Assembly: GCA_964384335.1 (NCBI GenBank)
Contig: CAYLKN010000017.1
Span: forward strand, 1-45,457
Direction of reading: 5' to 3'
DNA from: JAUICS01 sp964384335
GTDB lineage: Bacteria; Pseudomonadota; Alphaproteobacteria; Micavibrionales; Micavibrionaceae
DNA length: 45,457 bases
Part shown: one piece after another, positions 34,617 through 41,647 of the stretch
Layout: every line of letters starts with the position of its first letter
Numbering within the stretch: the first letter of the stretch is position 1
Position numbers and translations under genes: made by a program
Notes under the pieces: model-generated
What the model saw: the letters and a program-made list of their open reading frames with translations, nothing else
The model's database searches: none
What the model was told of the DNA's origin: nothing

Positions 34617-35882
34617 ATGTCTGGAAAATGCCTGTTAAGACACCTGTACGCGGTCATTTTTTTTGCAGCTTTAACAAGCGGCAATGCATATGGCTTTACA
34701 CCCCTTCCGCAATGCCCTTATCAAAGTCAGAAAAGTATAGATCAGCTTTACAGGCAGTATGAAAAGGCCCTCAAGGAAAAAGACGCACTCAGTATCAAAA
34801 TTTATCTCCGCCTGCTGCAATGTGCAATCGGCCCGGCGCAGTCGGATATATCCGAAAAATACATTGCCCGTTTTTTTGATAAGCCCGTGAATTTACCGAT
34901 GGAAATGCGTAAGGACATTTTAAAGACCTACTGGAATATTCAGCAGGAAAAACTGCACACGCTTAAAAACGAGACCGGAAAACGGCCGGAGTCTCCGCAC
35001 AGTTTCACATACCTCTCAAACTTTATAGAAGGGGCCGCAAGAAACCGATCCGTTTTACCTGATGAAAAGGCGGACGACATCATGCATGACGCCATGAAAG
35101 CAGGCGACTGGATCGTTTCCGTCCAGCAAAAGGTTAGCCGCAGCGTTGTGCCGATGCCCGCACCGGAAAACAAACTTCTGCCGGATGATTACCTTTTTGA
35201 AGGCTGGATGGTTGAGGACGCCGGTGATGGCAGGCTTTACGAAACCAATGCACAACATGGCCTGAGCCTTCTGGAGTTACATAAGACCACAGGGGAAGAA
35301 CGATACCTTCTTGCCGCGCGTCTGAGCGGCGAGTGGGCCAGACGGCAGCCGCTGGTGCTAAATTTTCATTTTAACGGCTATAACGCCATGCTTCTGGCCG
35401 CCCTCTATAAACAGACCTCTCACACGCCTTACCTGGAAGATGCGCTTGAATTCGCCAGACTTGGCGTTATGCAGGGACAGTATGAAAGCGGGGAAGACAA
35501 AGGTCACTGGCTTTTTCCTGTAAGCAACAGGCTTGAAAATATGGCTCTGATAACCCGGCAGCTGGCTGTTCTTTTCGACGCCATGCCAAAAGATCATCTT
35601 TATTTTGAAGATGTCGGGGAATCACTATCAAACGCAATAAACGCCGTTGAAGATAAGATGATCAAAAACAGGGGTTTCCAACCGAATGCGGAGATGTACC
35701 TTTTGTATTGCACTCTTGAAAATCTTCCGGAGGCAAAGAAAGTTTTTCTTGAGGATAATACGATTATAAAAAATTCCTTATGGGTCTTTGCCTGGAGTGT
35801 CCTCCTGAATTTACCTGACAAACCCAAACACTGGACCGATATTTTAAGGCCGGATGTAGCAGGGTGCATCTTTTCATTATAA
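34617..35882 (+). CDS. Secreted protein of unknown function with helical-hairpin repeats
   Basis: The 421-aa protein begins with a signal peptide (LYAVIFFAALTSGNAYG) and is expected in the periplasm or outside the cell. Residues 55-130 are charged and helical. From about residue 195 the pattern YETNAQHGLSLLELHKTTG, YLLAARLSGEWARRQPL, YNAMLLAALYKQTSHTPYL, ALEFARLGVMQGQY resembles paired helices of an (alpha/alpha)6 barrel, as in some glycan-acting enzymes. No catalytic motif is recognised, so no function is given. It is divergent from the polymerase; a short dyad GACAAG-AGA-CTTGTC (34572-34586) lies 30 bp upstream. An intrinsic terminator follows the stop. Confidence 0.75.
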   Translation: MSGKCLLRHLYAVIFFAALTSGNAYGFTPLPQCPYQSQKSIDQLYRQYEKALKEKDALSIKIYLRLLQCAIGPAQSDISEKYIARFFDKPVNLPMEMRKDILKTYWNIQQEKLHTLKNETGKRPESPHSFTYLSNFIEGAARNRSVLPDEKADDIMHDAMKAGDWIVSVQQKVSRSVVPMPAPENKLLPDDYLFEGWMVEDAGDGRLYETNAQHGLSLLELHKTTGEERYLLAARLSGEWARRQPLVLNFHFNGYNAMLLAALYKQTSHTPYLEDALEFARLGVMQGQYESGEDKGHWLFPVSNRLENMALITRQLAVLFDAMPKDHLYFEDVGESLSNAINAVEDKMIKNRGFQPNAEMYLLYCTLENLPEAKKVFLEDNTIIKNSLWVFAWSVLLNLPDKPKHWTDILRPDVAGCIFSL

Positions 35883-35893
35883 AACGGCAATAA

Positions 35894-35918
35894 TTTCCAT
35901 TAAAAGTGGAAGTTTTTT
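35894..35918 (+). terminator. Intrinsic terminator
   Basis: TTTCCA-TTAAAAG-TGGAAG forms a 6-bp stem, including one wobble pair, followed by TTTTTT, 12 bp after the stop of the secreted-protein gene. Confidence 0.55.
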
Positions 35919-36029
35919 CCATCCCTGCCCCTGACAGGGTTTACCATCAATATCGTATAAACCACCTGAAAACCTTTTATAGCACGCAATTACGGCAAAT
36001 TCCGAAGGCATGTTTTCCGATTTCCGCTT

Positions 36030-36045
36030 TGGCCCGGCATTTGTA
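36030..36045 (+). promoter_or_regulatory. Possible sigma-54 promoter of the flagellin gene
   Basis: TGGCCC-N5-TTGTA has GG and the -12 dinucleotide at sigma-54 spacing (10 bp between), although -12 is GT instead of GC. Flagellins are sigma-54 dependent in Caulobacter. It would give a leader of about 115 nt, the kind of leader FlbT acts on. Confidence 0.3.
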
Positions 36046-36170
36046 CATAAATTCATGTGCATTTGGTTAATTAAGTAAGGCCAACTGCCGGGGTCAGGCT
36101 TTTTTATGTGAAAAGAAGTGCCGGACGCCGGGAAGAATTTCAGGCAAGAAGACAAACAGGAGATAATATC

Positions 36171-37892
36171 ATGACGACGGATGTTGCACTTTCACAATCA
36201 CTGCGGAACAATCTGCTTTCATTGCAGAACACCTCAGATCTTATTGATGACGTTACAAAACGTCTGGCGACGGGACGTAAAGTTAACGACGCACTGGATG
36301 ACCCGCTGAACTTTTTTACATCGCAAAGCCTGACAAACCGGGCAGGTGATCTGAGCCGGCTTCTTGACGGTATCGGCCAGTCGATTTCAACTATTGAAAA
36401 TTCCCTGAACGGCGTTGAGTCTATACAAAGCCTCGTTCAACAGGCCGAAGCCATCGTGAACTCCGCCCGCGACGCCCTGAACGACGGACAGAGAGAGGCA
36501 AAACTGACCGGTGGTGATGACCTGAGCAGAATTGATGCCCTGACCGATCTCTCCGGTATCGATTCCGGCGATGCCATCGGAATTTCGATTACCGATCCTG
36601 CGGACGGTGATCTTCTGGAGATTTTTGACACCCAGGGCAACAGCACAGGAACACTTGCCGAAGTTACAATAACCGAGGGTATGACGGTCGAACAGTTTAT
36701 ATCCGAGATTAATGCCCTGAGAGACGCCGGAGATGATGAAATCGTGGAAGCCTCCCTCGACGAATCCGGAAATCTTGTAATCCGGTCGTTAAACGGCGGC
36801 AATCTGCGTGTCGAATTTCTGGACGATTTTACAGGTGGAGCCGGGACAACGTCGGGTGCGCAGCAACTCTCAACCGATCTGGGTTTCTCAAACGTCGAAG
36901 ATCTTATAGAGCTTGATACTGACGGAACAACACGGATAGCGATAACAGCCTCCGCCTCCTCCTCGCTTCAGTCGCAGCAGTTCCTTGACAGCAATAATAA
37001 TCCGGTTTCAAGAAGTGACACCCTGCTTTCCATTCTGGATGAGGACGGAAACAATGTCTTTGCAGGTGGCACAAACGATCAGATTGCAATCTCTGTGAAC
37101 GGAGAAAATCTGATCACCGTTATCGACGACATCTCCACGGCAACGCTTCAGGATTTTATCGACAGTATCAATAATGATACGAATCTGTCCGAATTTATTT
37201 CCGCAAGCTTTGACGAGGATACAGGACGGCTTTCGATAGAAGCTGGGGATCCTACGCTGGAATCTGTCCAGATTGGCGCAGTCGATGATACCAGCAGTGC
37301 TACGAACATCTCCTTTGATTTTGGGTTTGGTGCGCTGGGCAGTCTGACGCCTGCGGACGGATCGACAACCACAGAATCGATCAGCTTCTCCTCCGCTGCA
37401 GGAAATCTTCTGGAGCTCGAACAGGATTACAACAGTATCCGGGAACAGATTGACTTCCTTGTCAATGACTCCGTCTTCAGAGGAACCAATCTCCTGAATG
37501 GCGATAGTCTGGTGACTGTGTTTAACGAGGACCGTACAAGCCTTCTGACAACAACCGGACAAATCCTGACATCTTCCGGCCTTGGTCTTATCGAGGCCGA
37601 TTTTGGAAGGCTTACCACGGTTGAGGATTCCGCCGCACGCGTTCGGTCGGCCCAGGCAACACTACGTTCTTTCGGATCTTCAATCACCAACGATCTGGCC
37701 GTGATCGAAGCCCGTGAACGATTCACGGAAAGAACAATCAATACGCTTGAAACCGCATCCGATAAACTGACCCTGGCCGATCAGAATGAGGAGGGAACGA
37801 GACTTCTTGCCCTGCAGACCAGGTCGCAGCTTGCCCTGCAGTCCCTGTCTCTGGCCGCGCAGGGTCAGGCAGGCGTGTTACAGCTGTTCTAG
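36171..37892 (+). CDS. Flagellin with enlarged central domain
   Basis: Filament subunit of the flagellum. I start at the ATG 36171, preceded by AGGAG, giving 573 aa; the longer frame to 36108 lacks a signal. The N-terminal helix SQSLRNNLLSLQNTSDLIDDVTKRLATG style region (residues 7-140) and the C-terminal helix ending LALQTRSQLALQSLSLAAQ...VLQLF are classical D0/D1 parts. The middle (about 140-410) is large for an alphaproteobacterial flagellin and carries two units that resemble inserted flagellin/FliD-type domains: MTVEQFISEINAL with ASLDESGNLVIRS, and ATLQDFIDSINN with ASFDEDTGRLSIEA. It is followed by flbT and flaF. Confidence 0.93.
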   Translation: MTTDVALSQSLRNNLLSLQNTSDLIDDVTKRLATGRKVNDALDDPLNFFTSQSLTNRAGDLSRLLDGIGQSISTIENSLNGVESIQSLVQQAEAIVNSARDALNDGQREAKLTGGDDLSRIDALTDLSGIDSGDAIGISITDPADGDLLEIFDTQGNSTGTLAEVTITEGMTVEQFISEINALRDAGDDEIVEASLDESGNLVIRSLNGGNLRVEFLDDFTGGAGTTSGAQQLSTDLGFSNVEDLIELDTDGTTRIAITASASSSLQSQQFLDSNNNPVSRSDTLLSILDEDGNNVFAGGTNDQIAISVNGENLITVIDDISTATLQDFIDSINNDTNLSEFISASFDEDTGRLSIEAGDPTLESVQIGAVDDTSSATNISFDFGFGALGSLTPADGSTTTESISFSSAAGNLLELEQDYNSIREQIDFLVNDSVFRGTNLLNGDSLVTVFNEDRTSLLTTTGQILTSSGLGLIEADFGRLTTVEDSAARVRSAQATLRSFGSSITNDLAVIEARERFTERTINTLETASDKLTLADQNEEGTRLLALQTRSQLALQSLSLAAQGQAGVLQLF

Positions 37893-38013
37893 GCCTGTCA
37901 TTTGCGGAACGGCTTTTGCGGCTTTCTCCATATTATCTCTTGCAGGGCCTGCCAATTTAAGAGAAAATTAGGGTTGGTAATGCTAAAAAGCTTTTAATTT
38001 AGGGAGAATTGCA

Positions 38014-38463
38014 ATGGCCCTGGTACTGGACCTGAAACCGGGTGAAAAAGTTTTGATCGGCGAAGCCGTTTTAACCAACGACAGTCAAAGGACTCGTCTG
38101 CACATCGCCGGTGATGCCCCGATATTGCGGGAAAAAGACGTAATGAAGGAGGAAGATGCCGATACGCCCTGCAAAAAAATATATTTCCTGGTGCAATGTA
38201 TGTATATTGCGGCCGATGCTTCAGTCTATTACGACAAATATTTTGAGATGGCGAGGGAAATTCAGGAAGCGGCACCCAGTACATCCTTGTTTTTTGCCCT
38301 CATTAACGACAAGATTATTGCCGGCATTTATTACAAGGCATTAAAAGATGCCAGGGAATTGATAAAGTACGAAGACGAACTTATGACCGGTGCCAGAAAA
38401 AAAATGGACGAAGAACGATTAAAAAATATGAAAGGGGAGAAAAGTGAACGACAAACCGGATAA
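38014..38463 (+). CDS. flbT: Flagellin synthesis regulator FlbT
   Basis: Post-transcriptional regulator of flagellin; in Caulobacter it binds the 5' leader of flagellin mRNA and lowers its stability. The family signature ALVLDLKPGEKVLIGEAV followed by RTRLHIAGDAPILREKDVM opens the 149-aa protein. The ATG follows AGGGAGA at good spacing. The 120-bp gap from the flagellin stop has no clear terminator. Its end overlaps flaF by 20 nt. Confidence 0.95.
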   Translation: MALVLDLKPGEKVLIGEAVLTNDSQRTRLHIAGDAPILREKDVMKEEDADTPCKKIYFLVQCMYIAADASVYYDKYFEMAREIQEAAPSTSLFFALINDKIIAGIYYKALKDARELIKYEDELMTGARKKMDEERLKNMKGEKSERQTG

Positions 38464-38938
38464 GACGCACGGCAAGGCGACCTCCGTATACGGAGAGAAA
38501 GCGAAACAGGTCGCCGGTACCCAGCGCGAACTGGAAGGTCAGCTTTTAATGAAATATGCGCACAAGATGATGGAACTGCAGGAGCGCTGGGATGACATGA
38601 ACCATGATGAGCTGGATCAGGTTCTGACATACAACCGCAAACTCTGGACTTTTTTCTATGATGCCGCCCTTGAGGAAAAAGAAGGCGATATAAAGCGTCC
38701 TAAGGACCTGAGAAACAACATCATTGCCTTAAGCGAGTATATCTTCAACCGTACGATAAAAACCCTTGCCGCGCCGGAAAAAGACAAACTTACCATCCTT
38801 ATTGATATTAACAAGGAAATCGCCTCGGGCCTTCTCACCAAACCGGCCTCTGCTGAGACAGAAACTCCTGACAAAAATGAGGAAAGCGCCCAGGACGGGG
38901 AACAGCAGAAGCGATCCTCCACCAATATTTCAGCCTGA
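38444..38938 (+). CDS. flaF: Flagellar protein FlaF
   Basis: Partner of FlbT, needed for flagellin production and secretion in alphaproteobacteria. Conserved parts are GTQRELEGQLLMKYAHKM near residue 24, YNRKLWTFFYDAALE near 66, and LRNNIIALSEYIFNRTIK near 90. The start is GTG at 38444 after AAAGGGGAGA, inside the end of flbT, which indicates coupled translation. The last 35 residues are an acidic, Ser/Glu-rich tail beyond the usual FlaF length. Confidence 0.92.
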   Translation: MNDKPDKTHGKATSVYGEKAKQVAGTQRELEGQLLMKYAHKMMELQERWDDMNHDELDQVLTYNRKLWTFFYDAALEEKEGDIKRPKDLRNNIIALSEYIFNRTIKTLAAPEKDKLTILIDINKEIASGLLTKPASAETETPDKNEESAQDGEQQKRSSTNISA

Positions 38939-39051
38939 TCTGTCAAAATTGTGTTTATCGTGATCGCCCCCGGATGTTTCTCAGGAGGTGTCAATAACCT
39001 ATTTCAATAAATATCACAACAAAGCATGCACAAATTCACATATTACAAAAC

Positions 39052-39142
39052 AAAAAAATGGGGCTGCGCAGGGCAGCCCCAAGGTGCGTGTGGGGAAAAC
39101 TCAAAATTAATTAATCAAAATGGTTAGTGTAATGGGATGGAA
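39052..39142 (-). ncRNA. Candidate small RNA, hairpin unit 1
   Basis: On the minus strand the stem GGGGCTGC/GCAGCCCC (39080-39073 with 39067-39060, 5-nt loop) is followed by A then seven T, a strong intrinsic terminator. Just before it is TTTTCCCCACACGCACCTT, closely matching unit 2. A -10 box TATAAA (39154-39149) would start a transcript of about 90 nt; its -35 is weak. No protein-coding gene ends here on this strand. Confidence 0.4.
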
Positions 39143-39324
39143 ACGGAATTTATAAACACACTCCACTATTACCGTAACAACCCTTCACCGTTTGTCCTTA
39201 TTCAATTTTAAAAGCGTCTTTTATATTTCGCTCATTATTAATAGTGTATGTAACATAATAATTTATATCGCGCAATACACTTTTTTTACATTCCTGAAAA
39301 AAAAATTTTTTTCATTTTTTTTGA

Positions 39325-39432
39325 AATGGGGGGCTGCTCAAGGCAGCCCCAAAGTGCTTGTGGGAAATTTAAACCTCTATTACCTATGTTAGTATTTACT
39401 TTTTATTATGTTTTGTTTAATACGTTTTTACT
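39325..39432 (-). ncRNA. Candidate small RNA, hairpin unit 2
   Basis: This unit has the same 8-bp stem (39350-39343 with 39337-39330) and 5-nt loop as unit 1, preceded by TTTCCCACAAGCACTTT. It lies downstream of a good promoter, giving a transcript of about 105 nt. The T-run after the stem is missing (CCATTTC, then A), so termination would be weaker than in unit 1. The two units are exactly 270 bp apart. Confidence 0.4.
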
Positions 39433-39438
39433 GATGTG

Positions 39439-39467
39439 AAATTACATGCACAACGCCAAACAGTCAA
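39439..39467 (-). promoter_or_regulatory. Promoter of candidate small RNA 2
   Basis: TTGACT (39467-39462) and TAATTT (39444-39439) on the minus strand with a 17-bp spacer and a TG just before the -10. No protein-coding gene lies downstream on this strand before flaF, which is on the other strand. Confidence 0.55.
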
Positions 39468-39560
39468 TAATTTTTGACCAAAAAGATAAATTTTCTTTGC
39501 ATATTTAATCTGTTATAGCAAACAGAAAAGATGCATAAATACTATTTTTGAAGTTTACTT

Positions 39561-40226
39561 ATGATAACAGCAGAACAGATAAGAGCGGCGCGAGGTTTGC
39601 TTGACTGGAGTCAGGCGCATCTTTCGGAGATATGCGGGGTCGCCAGAGTTTCCATTAAAAATATAGAAACCGGATTGACCGCCCCGCGTAAGGATAGCAT
39701 AGAAGCCATAGCAAAAGCATTTGAGGATCATGGCATAGAATTTTTACCCAGAAATGGGGTTAGGCAAAAAGATGATATTATAACGGTTCTTGATGGTCAG
39801 GATGCAGAGCAAAAGCTGGCCGATGATATTTATAATACTTTACTTTCCCAAACCAGTAATAAAGAGGTTCTAATATCAGGCTTAGAAGAAACGGATCCTG
39901 AAAGCAAGCCTGAGGTTTATGCACGTGCCAGGAATCAGGTAGAGCGATTGCAGAAAATTAATGCTCGTGAAAAAATATTAAGCATTGAAGGTAACACAAA
40001 TTTCATAAGCCCATGGTATTGTTATAGATATTTACCAAAAGAAAATTTTGTATCCGCACCACTATTCATTTACGGTGATAAAATAGCTTTAAATAATGAT
40101 GTAAAACCTTATAAATCAATTGTTATTCATCATAGACTTTTTGCAGATAGCTGCAGGCAGTTATTTAATTTTGCCTGGGAAAGAGCTTCAGTTCCAGATA
40201 TCAAAAACAAAAATACTGAACAGTAA
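39561..40226 (+). CDS. XRE-type transcriptional regulator with C-terminal sensor-like domain
   Basis: The 221-aa protein opens with an XRE/Cro helix-turn-helix (EQIRAARGLLDWSQAHLSEICGVARVSIKNIETG, given here as the region 5-38). From about residue 90 a second domain (EVLISGLEETDP ... APLFIYGDKIALNND ... FADSCRQLFNFAWERA) resembles the effector part of TrmB-like regulators; that match is from pattern only. The gene is AT-rich like its neighbours. No strong ribosome binding site is visible. It converges on the PLP-decarboxylase gene with 14 bp between stops, and may regulate that gene. Confidence 0.8.
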   Translation: MITAEQIRAARGLLDWSQAHLSEICGVARVSIKNIETGLTAPRKDSIEAIAKAFEDHGIEFLPRNGVRQKDDIITVLDGQDAEQKLADDIYNTLLSQTSNKEVLISGLEETDPESKPEVYARARNQVERLQKINAREKILSIEGNTNFISPWYCYRYLPKENFVSAPLFIYGDKIALNNDVKPYKSIVIHHRLFADSCRQLFNFAWERASVPDIKNKNTEQ

Positions 40227-40240
40227 AGTGATTGTTTAAT

Positions 40241-41434
40241 TCAAAAAATAACGTTTTCTGAATAACCAAACCCGTTAAAATTGGATCTGAATATTTGACT
40301 ATATGCGCCGACACTTTGGAACATAATCCAATCTCCTGAATCAATATTATCTGGAAGCGCATAGTTTCCTTCCAGGATGTCAACAGAATCACATGTAGGC
40401 CCTGCAATTCTGTAATTCTTAAGTTTGCTTTCTAATTTACTATTCTTAGAATAACACCATGTTGGATATTTTGTTTTTACCCAAGGAGCCGCATCAAACA
40501 AGCCTCCATACACTCCATCATTAATATAAAGCATGTGGTCTTTTTTTAATTCAACTCTAGTAACAAGAGTTGTTGACTCAGCGACGAGTACACGTCCGGG
40601 CTCCGATAGCAAATCAACATGATCCAGGTTATGTTTTTTTAAACACTTAATGAATTCGCTCATCCATCTTTCGCCATCATAGTATTCCTGGTGATCCATA
40701 TAATAAGCGGGAAACCCTCCTCCTATATTGATATTATCAATTTTAACTTTGCTTAAATTCAGAATTTCTGAAACTGTATCGATTGCTTGCATGTAGTATT
40801 TGACATCTGTTGTCTGAGAACCAACATGGAAACTTAATCCAAGGCTTTTGGACACTGCACCACATTTTTTCAGCAAACTGACTGCATTTTCTTTAGAAAC
40901 ACCAAATTTTACAGAAAAGTCTATTAATGCATCCTCATTTTTGGGCAAAGCGATTCTGACATGAAGATTCAGATCTTGAGCAAGCTCTGTTTCACGCAAA
41001 ATTTTGTATAATTCTTCTTCACAATCCAAAACAAAATTACGAATACCATAATTAAAATAAGCTTCCCTTATATCTTCAGGAGATTTGACAGGATGCATAA
41101 AATAAAGATCCGGCGATGGATGAACACTTTTTACAAGTTTTATTTCGGAAAGAGAGGCAACGTCAAAAGAGTTAACTCCAGCGTTTACTAAACATTTCAA
41201 AACATTTTCATCTGGATTGCATTTTACAGCATACAGTGCTTTGCCCTGAAATGAGTTTAAGAAGTTTTTAACGTTAAAATTTAATATATCCATGCTTGTT
41301 ACATACAATGGATATCTGGGATCAAAGGTATTAATATATTTTTTTATATATTCATTTAGATTAGCGAATAATTTTTCTCGGGCGCCAGAGCTTGAGCAAT
41401 GCGATATGCCCTTATCATAATTTTTAGTTAACAT
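40241..41434 (-). CDS. PLP-dependent ornithine/diaminopimelate-type decarboxylase
   Basis: Fold-type III (alanine racemase-like) decarboxylase, most like ornithine or lysine decarboxylase that makes diamines for polyamine synthesis. The PLP lysine is in LYAVKCNPDE near residue 70, with SFDVASLSEI after it. HVGSQT near 199, NIGGGFPAYY near 240, EPGRVLVAEST near 283 and the catalytic cysteine CDSVDILEGNY near 350 complete the active site. At 397 aa it is of normal length. It has a strong promoter and is AT-rich compared with uvrA and the flagellar genes, which suggests transfer. Ornithine versus lysine specificity cannot be read safely. Confidence 0.9.
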   Translation of the reverse strand: MLTKNYDKGISHCSSSGAREKLFANLNEYIKKYINTFDPRYPLYVTSMDILNFNVKNFLNSFQGKALYAVKCNPDENVLKCLVNAGVNSFDVASLSEIKLVKSVHPSPDLYFMHPVKSPEDIREAYFNYGIRNFVLDCEEELYKILRETELAQDLNLHVRIALPKNEDALIDFSVKFGVSKENAVSLLKKCGAVSKSLGLSFHVGSQTTDVKYYMQAIDTVSEILNLSKVKIDNINIGGGFPAYYMDHQEYYDGERWMSEFIKCLKKHNLDHVDLLSEPGRVLVAESTTLVTRVELKKDHMLYINDGVYGGLFDAAPWVKTKYPTWCYSKNSKLESKLKNYRIAGPTCDSVDILEGNYALPDNIDSGDWIMFQSVGAYSQIFRSNFNGFGYSENVIF

Positions 41435-41479
41435 ATTTTTTACCTAAAAAAATATTACGCCTATAAAATTTTTGGGATC

Positions 41480-41508
41480 TGCATATCAAGCAAAAAGTTA
41501 AGTGTCAA
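41480..41508 (-). promoter_or_regulatory. Strong promoter of the decarboxylase gene
   Basis: The minus strand has a perfect TTGACA (41508-41503), a 17-bp spacer and TATGCA (41485-41480), about 40 bp before the ATG. Confidence 0.65.
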
Positions 41509-41522
41509 GTTTTTACTTTTTG
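41491..41522. promoter_or_regulatory. Inverted repeat around the decarboxylase -35 box
   Basis: CAAAAAGT (41491-41498) and ACTTTTTG (41515-41522) form a perfect 8-bp dyad with its centre on the -35 element. It is a plausible operator, perhaps for the neighbouring XRE-type regulator. Confidence 0.45.
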
Positions 41523-41647
41523 ATTAAGTATTATTACATTTTTAAATATGCAGAATGACACAAATTCATACGTTAATATTATTGCCGCGGTGAAATAAAA
41601 TAATCTTCCCTCTTGCCTCGCCTGCACAGGGCTGCATATAGTATGGC

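Larger units (their letters stand above)
38939..39560. other. AT-rich non-coding stretch with two hairpin repeats
   Basis: These 620 bases between flaF and the XRE-type regulator contain no convincing gene. They hold two related hairpin units (annotated as candidate ncRNAs), a good minus-strand promoter and several long A and T runs. Base composition drops sharply here compared with the flagellar genes. Confidence 0.6.

Noticed and set aside
35877..36155. Minus-strand open frame upstream of flagellin
   Set aside because: It runs through the terminator of the previous gene and the flagellin leader and has no start signal or known motif.
39056..39110. Hairpin unit 1 as a plus-strand terminator for flaF
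   Set aside because: On the plus strand the stem is followed by AAGGTGCG, not a T-run; only the minus strand has the terminator form.
39192..39392. Hydrophobic 66-codon open frame in the AT-rich stretch
   Set aside because: It starts at TTG with no ribosome binding site, and its hydrophobicity follows from T-rich sequence; it also runs through hairpin unit 2.
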